NCBI RefSeq assembly: GCF_000972705.2
Contig: NZ_LATL02000025.1
Coordinates: 1 to 37,118, forward strand
Length of the DNA stretch: 37,118 bases
Direction: 5' to 3'
Origin: Limnoraphis robusta CS-951
Lineage (GTDB): Bacteria > Cyanobacteriota > Cyanobacteriia > Cyanobacteriales > Microcoleaceae
A program made the translations under genes and the position numbers. Shown here piece by piece: positions 25,399 through 32,614 of the stretch (position 1 is its first letter; each line of letters starts with the position of its first letter). The notes below the pieces were generated by a model. It made no database searches. It worked only from the letters and a program-made list of their open reading frames with translations, and had not been told where the DNA came from.

Positions 25399-26029
25399 TT
25401 CTTCATTTAAACCTGGTAATACGGAGACAATCACGCTATGCGATCGCAGTCTGTGATATTCCTCTCAAATCTCCCCAACTCTGGAAACCTCAGAGGTAGC
25501 TCGTCTGTTCTCTCGGTCAGTGGGGATTGTGGTAGGATCAGTAAAAATTATGGTTAAATAATCCGTAACAAAAAAACTAAAGGGTGTTTGTGGGAGAAAA
25601 ATCTCGGGTGAGGTCGTCTAGCAACTTGTCTGTGTTTAAACAAAAACGGTAGCCTTTTCCTATAGGCTTTAACGTTTGTGTTTTCGGTTGATGTGAGTGC
25701 GATCGCTCAAAAAATAGAGAGGTTCAAGTCTAATATCTGGACATCTCTAGACTCTGACTATCTAGAGCAAAACTCTAGCAGATCAACACCGAAACCCGAT
25801 CAAATTCAAAGGCTAAAATTGAAGTCATTGAAGGGAACAACTCAGCCGGGGTAGCACTTGAGAGAGGATTGATTTTAACCTCTTGACTGACTAAACAGTG
25901 TGTAGCAGACCTAGAAAGATACCGAAAAAACATTCTTAGAGTAGGTTAAATCAAAGGGATTTGTGTGGCACTGAGATCTAAAAATAGGTCTATTGATTTA
26001 ATGTTCTTTCAGAATAAAAACAGGGAAAG
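25399..26029. other. Gene-free gap before the Tic22 gene
   Basis: No reading frame here is worth calling on either strand. Visible are a HIP1 octamer near 25700, a small hairpin AGCCTTTTCCTATAGGCT at about 25651-25668, and a self-complementary stretch around TCTAGAGCAAAACTCTAGCA (25762-25781). The long 5' gap may hold a Tic22 promoter, but none is clear. Confidence 0.4.
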
Positions 26030-26818
26030 ATGATGAAATTAATTGCTCGCTTAAGTGTGGTATTTGGAATAGTGGGTAGTCATCTGCTGATTAACCCTGT
26101 CTTACCTCCGGGTGTACCAGGCTTTTTCTCAATGGGAATTCAGCCAGCACTCGCACTCACACCCGAGCAAATTTTAGAAAAATTGGGGGCTGTACCTGTA
26201 TTCACCATTACAGATGCAGAAGGTTCACCTTTGGTTGGAACGGCTGAAAGTGGAGGCCAAAGTGCTTCTGTTGTAGAAGTGTACATCAGTCGTCAGGATG
26301 CTCAGGCTTTTATTAACAAGCTGAAAACCGAAAATCCTCAACTGGCTTCTTCAGTACAAGTCACGGCTGTACCTCTGGGAAAAATTTATGAAATTGGTCA
26401 GCAAAATCAAAATAACCCAGAACGGTTAATGTTTGCTTTTGTACCCACTCAACAACAGTTAAACTCAGCCAAGTCAGTTTTACAAGCAAATGGTCAAGAC
26501 ATTAATCAGTTTCGGGGAGTTCCCTTATTCATCGCTAGAGCGGGGGCAGATGATCGCGTGATTACCGTCCAACAGGGCGATAAACAGGCGATTCCCTTCT
26601 TTTTCACCAAAGAAGACCTACAGGGAATGCTAGAACAGTTTAAAACTCAACAGCCGGATTTAATTTCTTCGGTCAAAATAGAGGTCGTGCCGTTAGAGGT
26701 TTTACTCGAAGCCTTTCGCACGGATAATGACCAATTTTTAGACTTGGTGATTTTGATTCCCCCTCGCGAAACAGTGGAATATATCCAACAACAACGGCAA
26801 TCTTCTGGCGGCCGATAA
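26030..26818 (+). CDS. Tic22-family protein
   Basis: A 262-residue protein with a hydrophobic N-terminal export signal ending near residue 43 (GIQPALALTPEQ). Two similar alpha/beta lobes follow. The first has EKLGAVPVFTITDAEGSPLV and VYISRQDAQAFINKLK; the second has FRGVPLFIARAGADDRVITV and FFFTKEDLQGMLEQFK. This duplicated layout is Tic22, whose chloroplast form works in the intermembrane space during protein import and whose cyanobacterial form is periplasmic or thylakoid-associated, possibly a chaperone for outer-membrane biogenesis. ATG at 26030 or 26033; GGGAAAG is the ribosome site. Confidence 0.88.
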   Translation: MMKLIARLSVVFGIVGSHLLINPVLPPGVPGFFSMGIQPALALTPEQILEKLGAVPVFTITDAEGSPLVGTAESGGQSASVVEVYISRQDAQAFINKLKTENPQLASSVQVTAVPLGKIYEIGQQNQNNPERLMFAFVPTQQQLNSAKSVLQANGQDINQFRGVPLFIARAGADDRVITVQQGDKQAIPFFFTKEDLQGMLEQFKTQQPDLISSVKIEVVPLEVLLEAFRTDNDQFLDLVILIPPRETVEYIQQQRQSSGGR

Positions 26819-26868
26819 AGGCTTGTGAATCTCGGTTAAACGGTTGAGCATCCAAACCCCTATTCAGT

Positions 26869-27789
26869 ATGATAGACAATGCGGTGATCACAGGTCAACA
26901 GCTTTGGGAATGGTTACAGAAGGCAAAAGCAGAGGCAATTGCTGCTGATATCTGTGTAACTGAAGTCGATTGGTTCGTACAAGAATGGGTAGGTTTGGAT
27001 CGCCTCAGTCTGCGTTTGGAATCGTTTAAGGACAGCCCAAAGGTTAACTTACGGCTTCCGTGGTCAGAATTGATGCAGTTGTGGGAACGACGCCTAAAAC
27101 AACGAGTTCCCTTACAATATCTCACAGGGGTTGTCGGTTGGCGTCATTTTAATTTGACGGTTTCCCCTGCGGTGCTGATTCCCAGACCTGAGACCGAATT
27201 AATCATTGATTGCGTGGCGGATCAGCTTAAAAGTCCTTCTCAGCCGCTTAATTCTCACGGAGATCTCTGGCGGGGACATTGGGTCGATTTGGGAACCGGA
27301 AGTGGGGCGATCGCACTAGGACTAGCAGAGGTGTTAACGGAAGCTCAGATTCACGCAGTTGATTGTAGTCAAGAAGCCTTAGCGATCGCTCAAAAAAATG
27401 CTGAAGATTTGGGTTTTGCTAACCGGATTCAGTTTTATCAGGGCCAATGGTGGGAACCGTTAGAATTTTTGCGGGGACAGGTAAGTGGAATGATCGCCAA
27501 CCCTCCTTATATTCCCACAAAAATGATTTCAACTTTACAGCCCGAGGTGGCAAACCATGAACCCCATTTAGCCCTAGATGGGGGAGATTCGGGGCTGGTT
27601 TGTATTCAACACTTGGTAGAAACGGCGCCGACTTATTTGCATTCTGGAGGAGTCTGGCTGGTGGAAATGATGGCCGGACAGGGTGAACAAGTGGTTGAGA
27701 TGCTCAAGGATCAAGGCTGTTACACTCAAATTGAGCTGATTGCGGATTTAGCGGGAATTCAACGATTTGCCCGGGCTTATCGTCTGTAG
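26869..27789 (+). CDS. prmC: Release factor glutamine methyltransferase PrmC (HemK)
   Basis: A 306-residue protein. An N-terminal helical domain (1-95), with QYLTGVVGWRHFNLTV as the family's linker signature, precedes the SAM domain: VDLGTGSGAIALGL from 139 and the catalytic NPPY at 211-214. It methylates the Gln of the GGQ motif in RF1/RF2. First gene of a tight forward group: tsaC starts 23 bp after its stop, and the kinase-like gene 24 bp after that. Pairing of prmC with a TsaC/Sua5-type gene is a common bacterial arrangement. Confidence 0.95.
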   Translation: MIDNAVITGQQLWEWLQKAKAEAIAADICVTEVDWFVQEWVGLDRLSLRLESFKDSPKVNLRLPWSELMQLWERRLKQRVPLQYLTGVVGWRHFNLTVSPAVLIPRPETELIIDCVADQLKSPSQPLNSHGDLWRGHWVDLGTGSGAIALGLAEVLTEAQIHAVDCSQEALAIAQKNAEDLGFANRIQFYQGQWWEPLEFLRGQVSGMIANPPYIPTKMISTLQPEVANHEPHLALDGGDSGLVCIQHLVETAPTYLHSGGVWLVEMMAGQGEQVVEMLKDQGCYTQIELIADLAGIQRFARAYRL

Positions 27790-27812
27790 AACTTTAAACG
27801 CTTAACTGACTG

Positions 27813-28412
27813 ATGACACAAGTTTCTTTGGATACTCTCGTTGAGGCGGCAATTTTAGGAAATCAGGTGGTCAGTTTTCCGACAGATACGGTTCCGGCAT
27901 TGGCTGTTAAACCGGAACGAGCGGAGTTGATTTTTCAACTCAAACAACGCTCTGCTGATAAACCCCTGATTCTGATGGGAGCCACCCCAGACTCACTCTG
28001 GCCGTTTGTCCAAACTCAGGGTGAGGAATGGTCAGTTTGGAGTCAAATCGCCCGTCAGTATTGGCCGGGAGCCTTAACGCTTGTTTTACCCGCGAGTGAA
28101 AAAGTTCCTCATGCCATCAACCCTAGCGATCCGACAACCATTGGTTTACGGGTGCCGAATGCGGAAATCACTCGCAACATTCTCCAACGAACAGGCCCCT
28201 TGGCAACGACTAGCGCCAATTTATCGGGTCAACCGCCCTTGTTAACGATGGCTGACATTGACGCTCAGTTTCCACAAGTGTTGACTCTGCATCCTCGTGA
28301 ATTCAACATTATACCAGAAGCAGAGTGCATTCCTTCAACGGTAGTGCAGTGGAACCCAGATGGAACGTGGAAGGTATTACGCCAAGGAGCTGTCAAGTTA
28401 GAATTTCAATGA
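27813..28412 (+). CDS. tsaC: L-threonylcarbamoyladenylate synthase (TsaC/YrdC family)
   Basis: A 199-residue protein with the YrdC-fold signatures: VVSFPTDTVPALAVKPE near the start, LKQRSADKPL in the substrate loop, WPGALTLVLP, TIGLRVPN, and GPLATTSANLSGQPPL. It makes threonylcarbamoyl-AMP from Thr, bicarbonate and ATP for t6A37 synthesis, feeding TsaD (19310-20368). It is of TsaC length, lacking the extra C-terminal domain of Sua5. It sits between prmC and the kinase-like gene. Confidence 0.93.
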   Translation: MTQVSLDTLVEAAILGNQVVSFPTDTVPALAVKPERAELIFQLKQRSADKPLILMGATPDSLWPFVQTQGEEWSVWSQIARQYWPGALTLVLPASEKVPHAINPSDPTTIGLRVPNAEITRNILQRTGPLATTSANLSGQPPLLTMADIDAQFPQVLTLHPREFNIIPEAECIPSTVVQWNPDGTWKVLRQGAVKLEFQ

Positions 28413-28436
28413 CACATAGGAAGAGATACTAAGCTA

Positions 28437-29363
28437 ATGGGTTGGAGTGAATTTGTATATTTGGCCGTGGGGGTAGGTCTGGGTTTGGGAGTTAAGGGAA
28501 TATTGCCGAGTCAGGCGAGAAAACCTTCAAATTCTAATTCTCAACCGGAACTGACAACACATCTAGAGCAGTTACATCGGATTTCTGAGCAGTTGAAAAA
28601 TACTCAACTGGCTTATCGTATGGCCTTGGAAATGAGCCAGTTTAAGGCGGGTTTTTTGGCTCGTACCTCCCATGAGTTGCGATCGCCTATTAATAGCATT
28701 ATTGGCACGCTTCAGTTAATTTTGTCGGATTTGTGTGAAAGTCCTGAAGAAGAAAAGGAATTTATTCAGCAAGCCTATGGTTCGGCTTTAAAATTGGTGG
28801 GATTGCTCGATGAGATTATCCAAGTTGCCAAAACCGAGCATGGTTCGGAAAAGATGAATATTCAGCCGCTTTTATTGGCTGAGATGTTTGAGGAAGTGGA
28901 AGATTTAACCCACCTACAAGCGGCTAACCGCAGTATTCGGCTGAAGTTTCAAAAACCGGATGTTCAAGTCAGAGTTATGGCCGATAGACCCCGACTGAGA
29001 CAAGTTTTAGTGAGTTTGGTTGATACGGCGATCGCTCAAATGGAGGAAGGAATTGTTAAGGTATCGAGTAGTATTTCACCGGAGTCTGGATCGGTTTATG
29101 TTTGGGTGGATGATCAACGTCCGGTGAGCGCCTGGAGTGAATCTTGGGATTTACTCCAGTCTACTTTAGACAAATCTGGCCGACAAACGGCTTTGACTTC
29201 GGTTTCCCATACTGAAGTCGAGGAACTCTCTCCCGGAATGCGGCTGTTAATGAATCAAACGCTCCTGGGATTGATGAACGGGTCATTAGAGGTTGTACCC
29301 ATTCCGACTGAGGGAGAGGACTGCAATTTTACTCGGACTCAATGTTCGCTGCCTCTAGCCTAA
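28437..29363 (+). CDS. Membrane-anchored histidine-kinase-like protein with a degenerate ATPase domain
   Basis: A 308-residue protein. A single N-terminal membrane helix (FVYLAVGVGLGLGVKGI, 6-22) is followed by a coiled segment and a HisKA domain with His79 in the perfect H-box SHELRSPINSI. The C-terminal region aligns with HATPase_c only at the start (RPRLRQVLVSLVDTAI, 184-199). The two Asn expected in the N-box are Ser193 and Thr197, and the G1 box (DxGxG) is replaced by VWVDDQRPV. ATP binding is therefore doubtful. It may be a pseudokinase or a phosphotransfer partner. It is third in the prmC-tsaC transcript; no regulator gene is adjacent. Confidence 0.78.
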   Translation: MGWSEFVYLAVGVGLGLGVKGILPSQARKPSNSNSQPELTTHLEQLHRISEQLKNTQLAYRMALEMSQFKAGFLARTSHELRSPINSIIGTLQLILSDLCESPEEEKEFIQQAYGSALKLVGLLDEIIQVAKTEHGSEKMNIQPLLLAEMFEEVEDLTHLQAANRSIRLKFQKPDVQVRVMADRPRLRQVLVSLVDTAIAQMEEGIVKVSSSISPESGSVYVWVDDQRPVSAWSESWDLLQSTLDKSGRQTALTSVSHTEVEELSPGMRLLMNQTLLGLMNGSLEVVPIPTEGEDCNFTRTQCSLPLA

Positions 29364-29374
29364 GCTGTGCCGAT

Positions 29375-29872
29375 TTAGCCGCTATAGCTAACTGCACTTT
29401 CCGCTTGTTCTAGATGGTGTTCGGCTCGGGGTAAACTTTCTAAGGGTTGATTGTACAAAACCATTGTTGTACTGGCGTTGTACTCAAAGCCAATCCGCTC
29501 GTAAAATTTTTGTTGATGAGTGGTCATCAGATAAACACGCTCAACCCGACACATCAGGGGGTGACTGAGGACGGTTTGAACCAGTTTGCGTCCGAGTCCA
29601 CCGCCTTGATAGTCAGGATGAATCACAACATCCCAAATGGTGGCGCGGTAGATTCCATCAGAAGTAGCACGGGCAAAACCAATCATCTCTTGTCCATCCC
29701 AAACGGTGACGACGGGGTTACTGTTAGCAACTGCAATTTCTAAGTCTTCTGAGCATCGTTCCTTCGCCCAAAATGCAGCGAGTTTAAAGAGGGTTTGAAG
29801 CTGTTCGATATTGACTTTGGAGCGATCATCACAGAATTGGATATGACGATAGTCTTTTGCAGTGCTTTTCAT
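29375..29872 (-). CDS. GNAT-family N-acetyltransferase (second Ycf52-like copy)
   Basis: A 165-residue GNAT protein sharing wording with the one at 24560-25108: [20 protein letters not shown] and VVIHPDYQGGGLGRKLVQTV (acetyl-CoA loop), then YLMTTHQQKFYERIGFEYN. It lacks the Ser-rich N-terminus and has a different C-terminal tail rich in Glu/Ala. The substrate is unknown. It converges on the kinase-like gene with an 11-bp gap. Confidence 0.87.
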   Translation of the reverse strand: MKSTAKDYRHIQFCDDRSKVNIEQLQTLFKLAAFWAKERCSEDLEIAVANSNPVVTVWDGQEMIGFARATSDGIYRATIWDVVIHPDYQGGGLGRKLVQTVLSHPLMCRVERVYLMTTHQQKFYERIGFEYNASTTMVLYNQPLESLPRAEHHLEQAESAVSYSG

Positions 29873-30507
29873 AAGTTAGATTTTCCTTGTTTGTATAGAT
29901 AGATTGAAGGCAAACTGACTGGAATTTTCAGCTATTTGGGAACTTTAGCTATATCTAAATCTACAATTTTACAAAAAACTCAACTCTAATGAAATCTGCT
30001 CAATCTGAAGTTATGGATTAGAGGCTTGAGCGAAAGTTTGACTGATTCCTTAGAGCGACTGTTCTTTCAAAATTTTAGTGGGTTTGTCGATCTTTGCATA
30101 GATTGAACCGAGTAAAATTAGTAGAAGTAGACCGCTAGTTGAGGTTCGTGGTAATCAACTGATTGAGTGAAGGAATGCTCTAGATTACCCTTGAGATATC
30201 TAATAACAGTTATGGATCTAATTTGTCCACAGGTGTCAATAGGCGATAAGCTTTAGAGCTATTTCAATCTTCATACTGTTAAATGTATAACATTTTTTTA
30301 AAAAAATCAAGTATTTTTTCAAATTTTGAGGATATTTTTGTGGTGATTTCCTGACATTTCATTGGACTGGCATTTTTGAATTCTTGACCGATGTTTCAAC
30401 TGAATAAATCCAAATCACTCAGGGCAATTGACGAGAGTAGTAGGAAAGTTGAGGGGTCTGCTTCAGTATCGTGGGACGAAAAAACTCTAGAAACTTGAGT
30501 ATAGGAT
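29873..30507. other. AT-rich gene-free gap
   Basis: No credible reading frame on either strand. It is AT-rich; at 30292-30307 a run ATTTTTTTAAAAAAAT is perfectly palindromic. Nothing else structural stands out. The promoter of the reverse GNAT gene should lie at its left end. Confidence 0.4.
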
Positions 30508-30633
30508 ATGGCAGAAATTCGGCTTTCTTTTATGAGTGGAAAAAGTAAAACTAATGAATTGATGAAACAACTATATTCTCTCTGGGTTGTGTATTCCGGT
30601 GAGGATGGGGTGTGGGGATACCGCTTTAAATAA
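30508..30633 (+). CDS. Possible 41-residue small protein
   Basis: A short frame starting MAEIRLSFMSGKSKTNELMK and ending YSGEDGVWGYRFK. Composition is protein-like, with aromatic and charged residues well distributed in the C-terminal half. The ribosome site is weak (AGGA only two bases from the ATG). Its stop codon lies in the A-run next to the rplU-rpmA terminator hairpin, so it converges on that operon. No family is recognised. It could be chance. Confidence 0.35.
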   Translation: MAEIRLSFMSGKSKTNELMKQLYSLWVVYSGEDGVWGYRFK

Positions 30634-30658
30634 AAAGTCGGGCTACAGCTAGCCCGAA
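30631..30658 (-). terminator. Rho-independent terminator of the rplU-rpmA transcript
   Basis: On the reverse strand TCGGGCTA-GCTG-TAGCCCGA is followed by C and TTTTTATTT. The stem is perfect over eight pairs (30638-30645 with 30650-30657). It is the first terminator after rpmA, but 330 bp of apparently inserted DNA lies in between. Confidence 0.85.
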
Positions 30659-30664
30659 CATAGA

Positions 30665-30994
30665 GTCAAATGCCCCACCCACAAGGGGATGTGGCTTGCA
30701 ACTAGACCACTTCGGATCTGTCGCATACGGGTAATTGACAGTACCCTGTCTCTCCGTCTGACTAGCAGTAGAGAGAAGAAGTTTCTGTTCTTCCCACTCC
30801 TGGGGCATCCCTCACACTCATCGGGGCTGGTCTTTGACCACTTCTATCGTCACGGACAAACCACTTTTTCCTGTTCTCCAACATACCAAGTTGCAGTCAA
30901 GAAATGTCTAGTCTGGTGATAGGTATTCGTATAGTACCAGAGACTCTCGCTCGCTTACATCCCCGCCCACTCTTGGGACGGGGTTTTACGCTCT
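30665..30994 (-). mobile_element. Transposase-less IS200/IS605-type element with ISDra2-like TTGAT/TTGAC junctions
   Basis: Read on the reverse strand it begins after TTGAT (30999-30995) and ends in TTGAC (30669-30665), the target and right-end cleavage sites known for ISDra2. The left hairpin (30961-30983) has stem CCCCG/CGGGG, one bulged T, then CCCA/TGGG. The right hairpin (30672-30695) has CCACA/TGGGG with one mismatch, a bulged T at the same place, then CCC/GGG. An extrahelical T in this position is a family hallmark. No transposase frame remains; the interior is rich in small stems such as GGGTA-CTGTCAAT-TACCC, possibly an omega-RNA relic. It lies between rpmA and its terminator. Confidence 0.7.
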
Positions 30995-31025
30995 ATCAAT
31001 AAAGCTGTTTCAACTGACAACTGAA

Positions 31026-31316
31026 CTAAGAAACGCTAGCCGCCTCTACAGGTTCAGCGACTGGTACTGGATAGACACTAATTTTTTGACGGCTTTTCCC
31101 TTTGCGTTCAAAGGTGACAATACCATCAATTTTGGCAAACAAGGTGTCATCGCTACCGATACCTACATTGTTACCGGGATGAAACTGGCAGCCCCGTTGA
31201 CGAACTAAAATACTACCCGCACGAACCTGCTGACCCCCATATCGCTTTACTCCCAAACGTTGGGCGTTAGAGTCGCGACCGTTGCGGGTACTTCCTGTTC
31301 CTTTCTTATGAGCCAT
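31026..31316 (-). CDS. rpmA: 50S ribosomal protein L27
   Basis: A 96-residue L27: [20 protein letters not shown], then [20 protein letters not shown] and [20 protein letters not shown], the fully conserved core. The N-terminus starts directly with AHKKG, without the cleaved leader found in Firmicutes. The C-terminal tail ([16 protein letters not shown]) is short and variable. L27's N-terminus reaches the peptidyl-transferase centre. Second gene of the rplU-rpmA operon, 69 bp after rplU. Confidence 0.97.
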   Translation of the reverse strand: MAHKKGTGSTRNGRDSNAQRLGVKRYGGQQVRAGSILVRQRGCQFHPGNNVGIGSDDTLFAKIDGIVTFERKGKSRQKISVYPVPVAEPVEAASVS

Positions 31317-31385
31317 GATATCCTCTGCAAAAGTTCACTTTACTATTATTATGTGCTTCTGCTTCCGAAGCTTGAACGGATGAAC

Positions 31386-31853
31386 CTACTCGGCTGAAGT
31401 TGCTTCGACTGGGGTTTCCTCAACGGTGGGTTCTGTTTCCACCGAGACTTCAGGAGTCGTTGCTTCTACCTCAGTGGTTGGAGTCTCTGCAACTGGCGCT
31501 GCCTGTTCTACATCGCTGCTGCCTGCTAATATAGAGCCATTCAGTGCAATGGTGTCTATCATTAAACGAGTAATCTCTTGGCGGTGTCCTCGTTTTTTGC
31601 GGGTTTTCTTCTTAGGCCGCATTTTGTAGACAATCACCTTGCGTCCGCGAAAGTGACGTAAAACCGTACCTTCTACCGTTGCGCCTTCGACCCAAGGCTG
31701 ACCGACATGAATATCATCGTCATGCTTGACCAGCAGAACTTTATCAATTGTGACTTTTTCGTTGGGTTCAACTGCTAGCAGTTCGATATCATAAAACCGA
31801 CCGGGTTCGACTCGTATTTGCTTGCCGCCCGTTTCAATAATCGCGTAACTCAT
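31386..31853 (-). CDS. rplU: 50S ribosomal protein L21 with long acidic C-terminal tail
   Basis: A 155-residue L21. Residues 1-103 are the standard fold: [37 protein letters not shown], and [19 protein letters not shown] at the rRNA-binding end. About 50 residues follow that are rich in Glu, Thr, Val and Pro ([18 protein letters not shown]) with no basic residues, longer than typical bacterial L21. The tail's role is unknown. It heads the operon with rpmA and has a clear promoter about 200 bp upstream. Confidence 0.96.
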   Translation of the reverse strand: MSYAIIETGGKQIRVEPGRFYDIELLAVEPNEKVTIDKVLLVKHDDDIHVGQPWVEGATVEGTVLRHFRGRKVIVYKMRPKKKTRKKRGHRQEITRLMIDTIALNGSILAGSSDVEQAAPVAETPTTEVEATTPEVSVETEPTVEETPVEATSAE

Positions 31854-32030
31854 TGGGGTTATGATTAAATTTGGCCGTACAGGTAGCTGGCTGTATTTCT
31901 CTGCTGATTAGATTGCTAAACCTTCACGCTCGGATGCTTGAGGTTCAACCCAATTCAACAAAAAAATGTTGTGCCAGCATTTGCTGATGTCTCAACCTGA
32001 TCCGAGCAGGGATTAGACACACAATCTGTT

Positions 32031-32059
32031 ATTATCTCAATAAAGGTCTTTATTGTCAA
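32031..32059 (-). promoter_or_regulatory. Strong sigma70-type promoter of rplU-rpmA with an embedded palindrome
   Basis: On the reverse strand a perfect TTGACA (32059-32054) is followed at 17 bp by GATAAT (32036-32031). The spacer is almost filled by a perfect 8-2-8 palindrome, CAATAAAG-AC-CTTTATTG (32038-32055), that overlaps the -35. The predicted transcript start near 32024 leaves a leader of about 170 nt. Confidence 0.75.
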
Positions 32060-32088
32060 GTTTTTCTCAACAAAAAGCACTCGCTGAT

Positions 32089-32520
32089 TTATTTTCCTTG
32101 ACTCGATAGGGGTTCAGTTGATTTTTCCGACGGTTGATTCAAGGCAAAAAAGTCAAGATCAACGGCTTCTATTCCGTTAGTTCCCCAAAGCTGCAACATA
32201 GAACCGAGTTGAACCCACATCAATAAAGCGGTAGGAATGACAACCACAAAGCCAATAATCGCGGCGAGCCAAAACAATTGCAGAAATACCGTTAAACTCA
32301 AAGCAACTGAGAAAAAAACAAACAGCGTTGTTCCACAATAAGCAACAATGATGTTGCCATTATTGTAATTGATTTTGCCTTGAGATTCAGGATTAGCCGT
32401 CCACAGACGTACCTGGTATTCTAACATATCCTTAAAAATCACACCAAACAGGACAGCAAAAACGGTTGTTGCCACAATCAGGGTATAAATAGGAGCAATC
32501 ATCAAAGATTCAGAGTACAT
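32089..32520 (-). CDS. Conserved-type small membrane protein, function unknown
   Basis: A 143-residue protein with three hydrophobic helices: about 8-28 (IAPIYTLIVATTVFAVLFGV), 57-80 (IIVAYCGTTLFVFFSVALSL) and 82-105 (FWLAAIIGFVVVIPTALLMW). A soluble loop lies between the first two, and a polar, Ser/Glu-rich tail ends it. There is no recognised domain. A second ATG (residue 7) is a possible start. It is 94 bp downstream of the CapA-family gene on the same strand and could be co-transcribed. Confidence 0.7.
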   Translation of the reverse strand: MYSESLMIAPIYTLIVATTVFAVLFGVIFKDMLEYQVRLWTANPESQGKINYNNGNIIVAYCGTTLFVFFSVALSLTVFLQLFWLAAIIGFVVVIPTALLMWVQLGSMLQLWGTNGIEAVDLDFFALNQPSEKSTEPLSSQGK

Positions 32521-32614
32521 AAGTGCAGGTTGGATGAAAAAGTTTACAAAATGTTACATTTCAGTATAATATTAATTTGTCAGTTCTAGCAATAACTTCT
32601 AGGTGAGTCAGATT

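Noticed and set aside
30626..30919. Overlapping reading frames on both strands of the 30.6-30.9 kb region as genes
   Set aside because: They overlap each other and the IS-like hairpins, have no start signals or family features, and are better explained by structured non-coding DNA.
30665..31000. Structured reverse-strand region as RNase P RNA, tmRNA or SRP RNA
   Set aside because: None of the universally conserved sequence blocks of these RNAs could be found, while insertion-element ends fit well.
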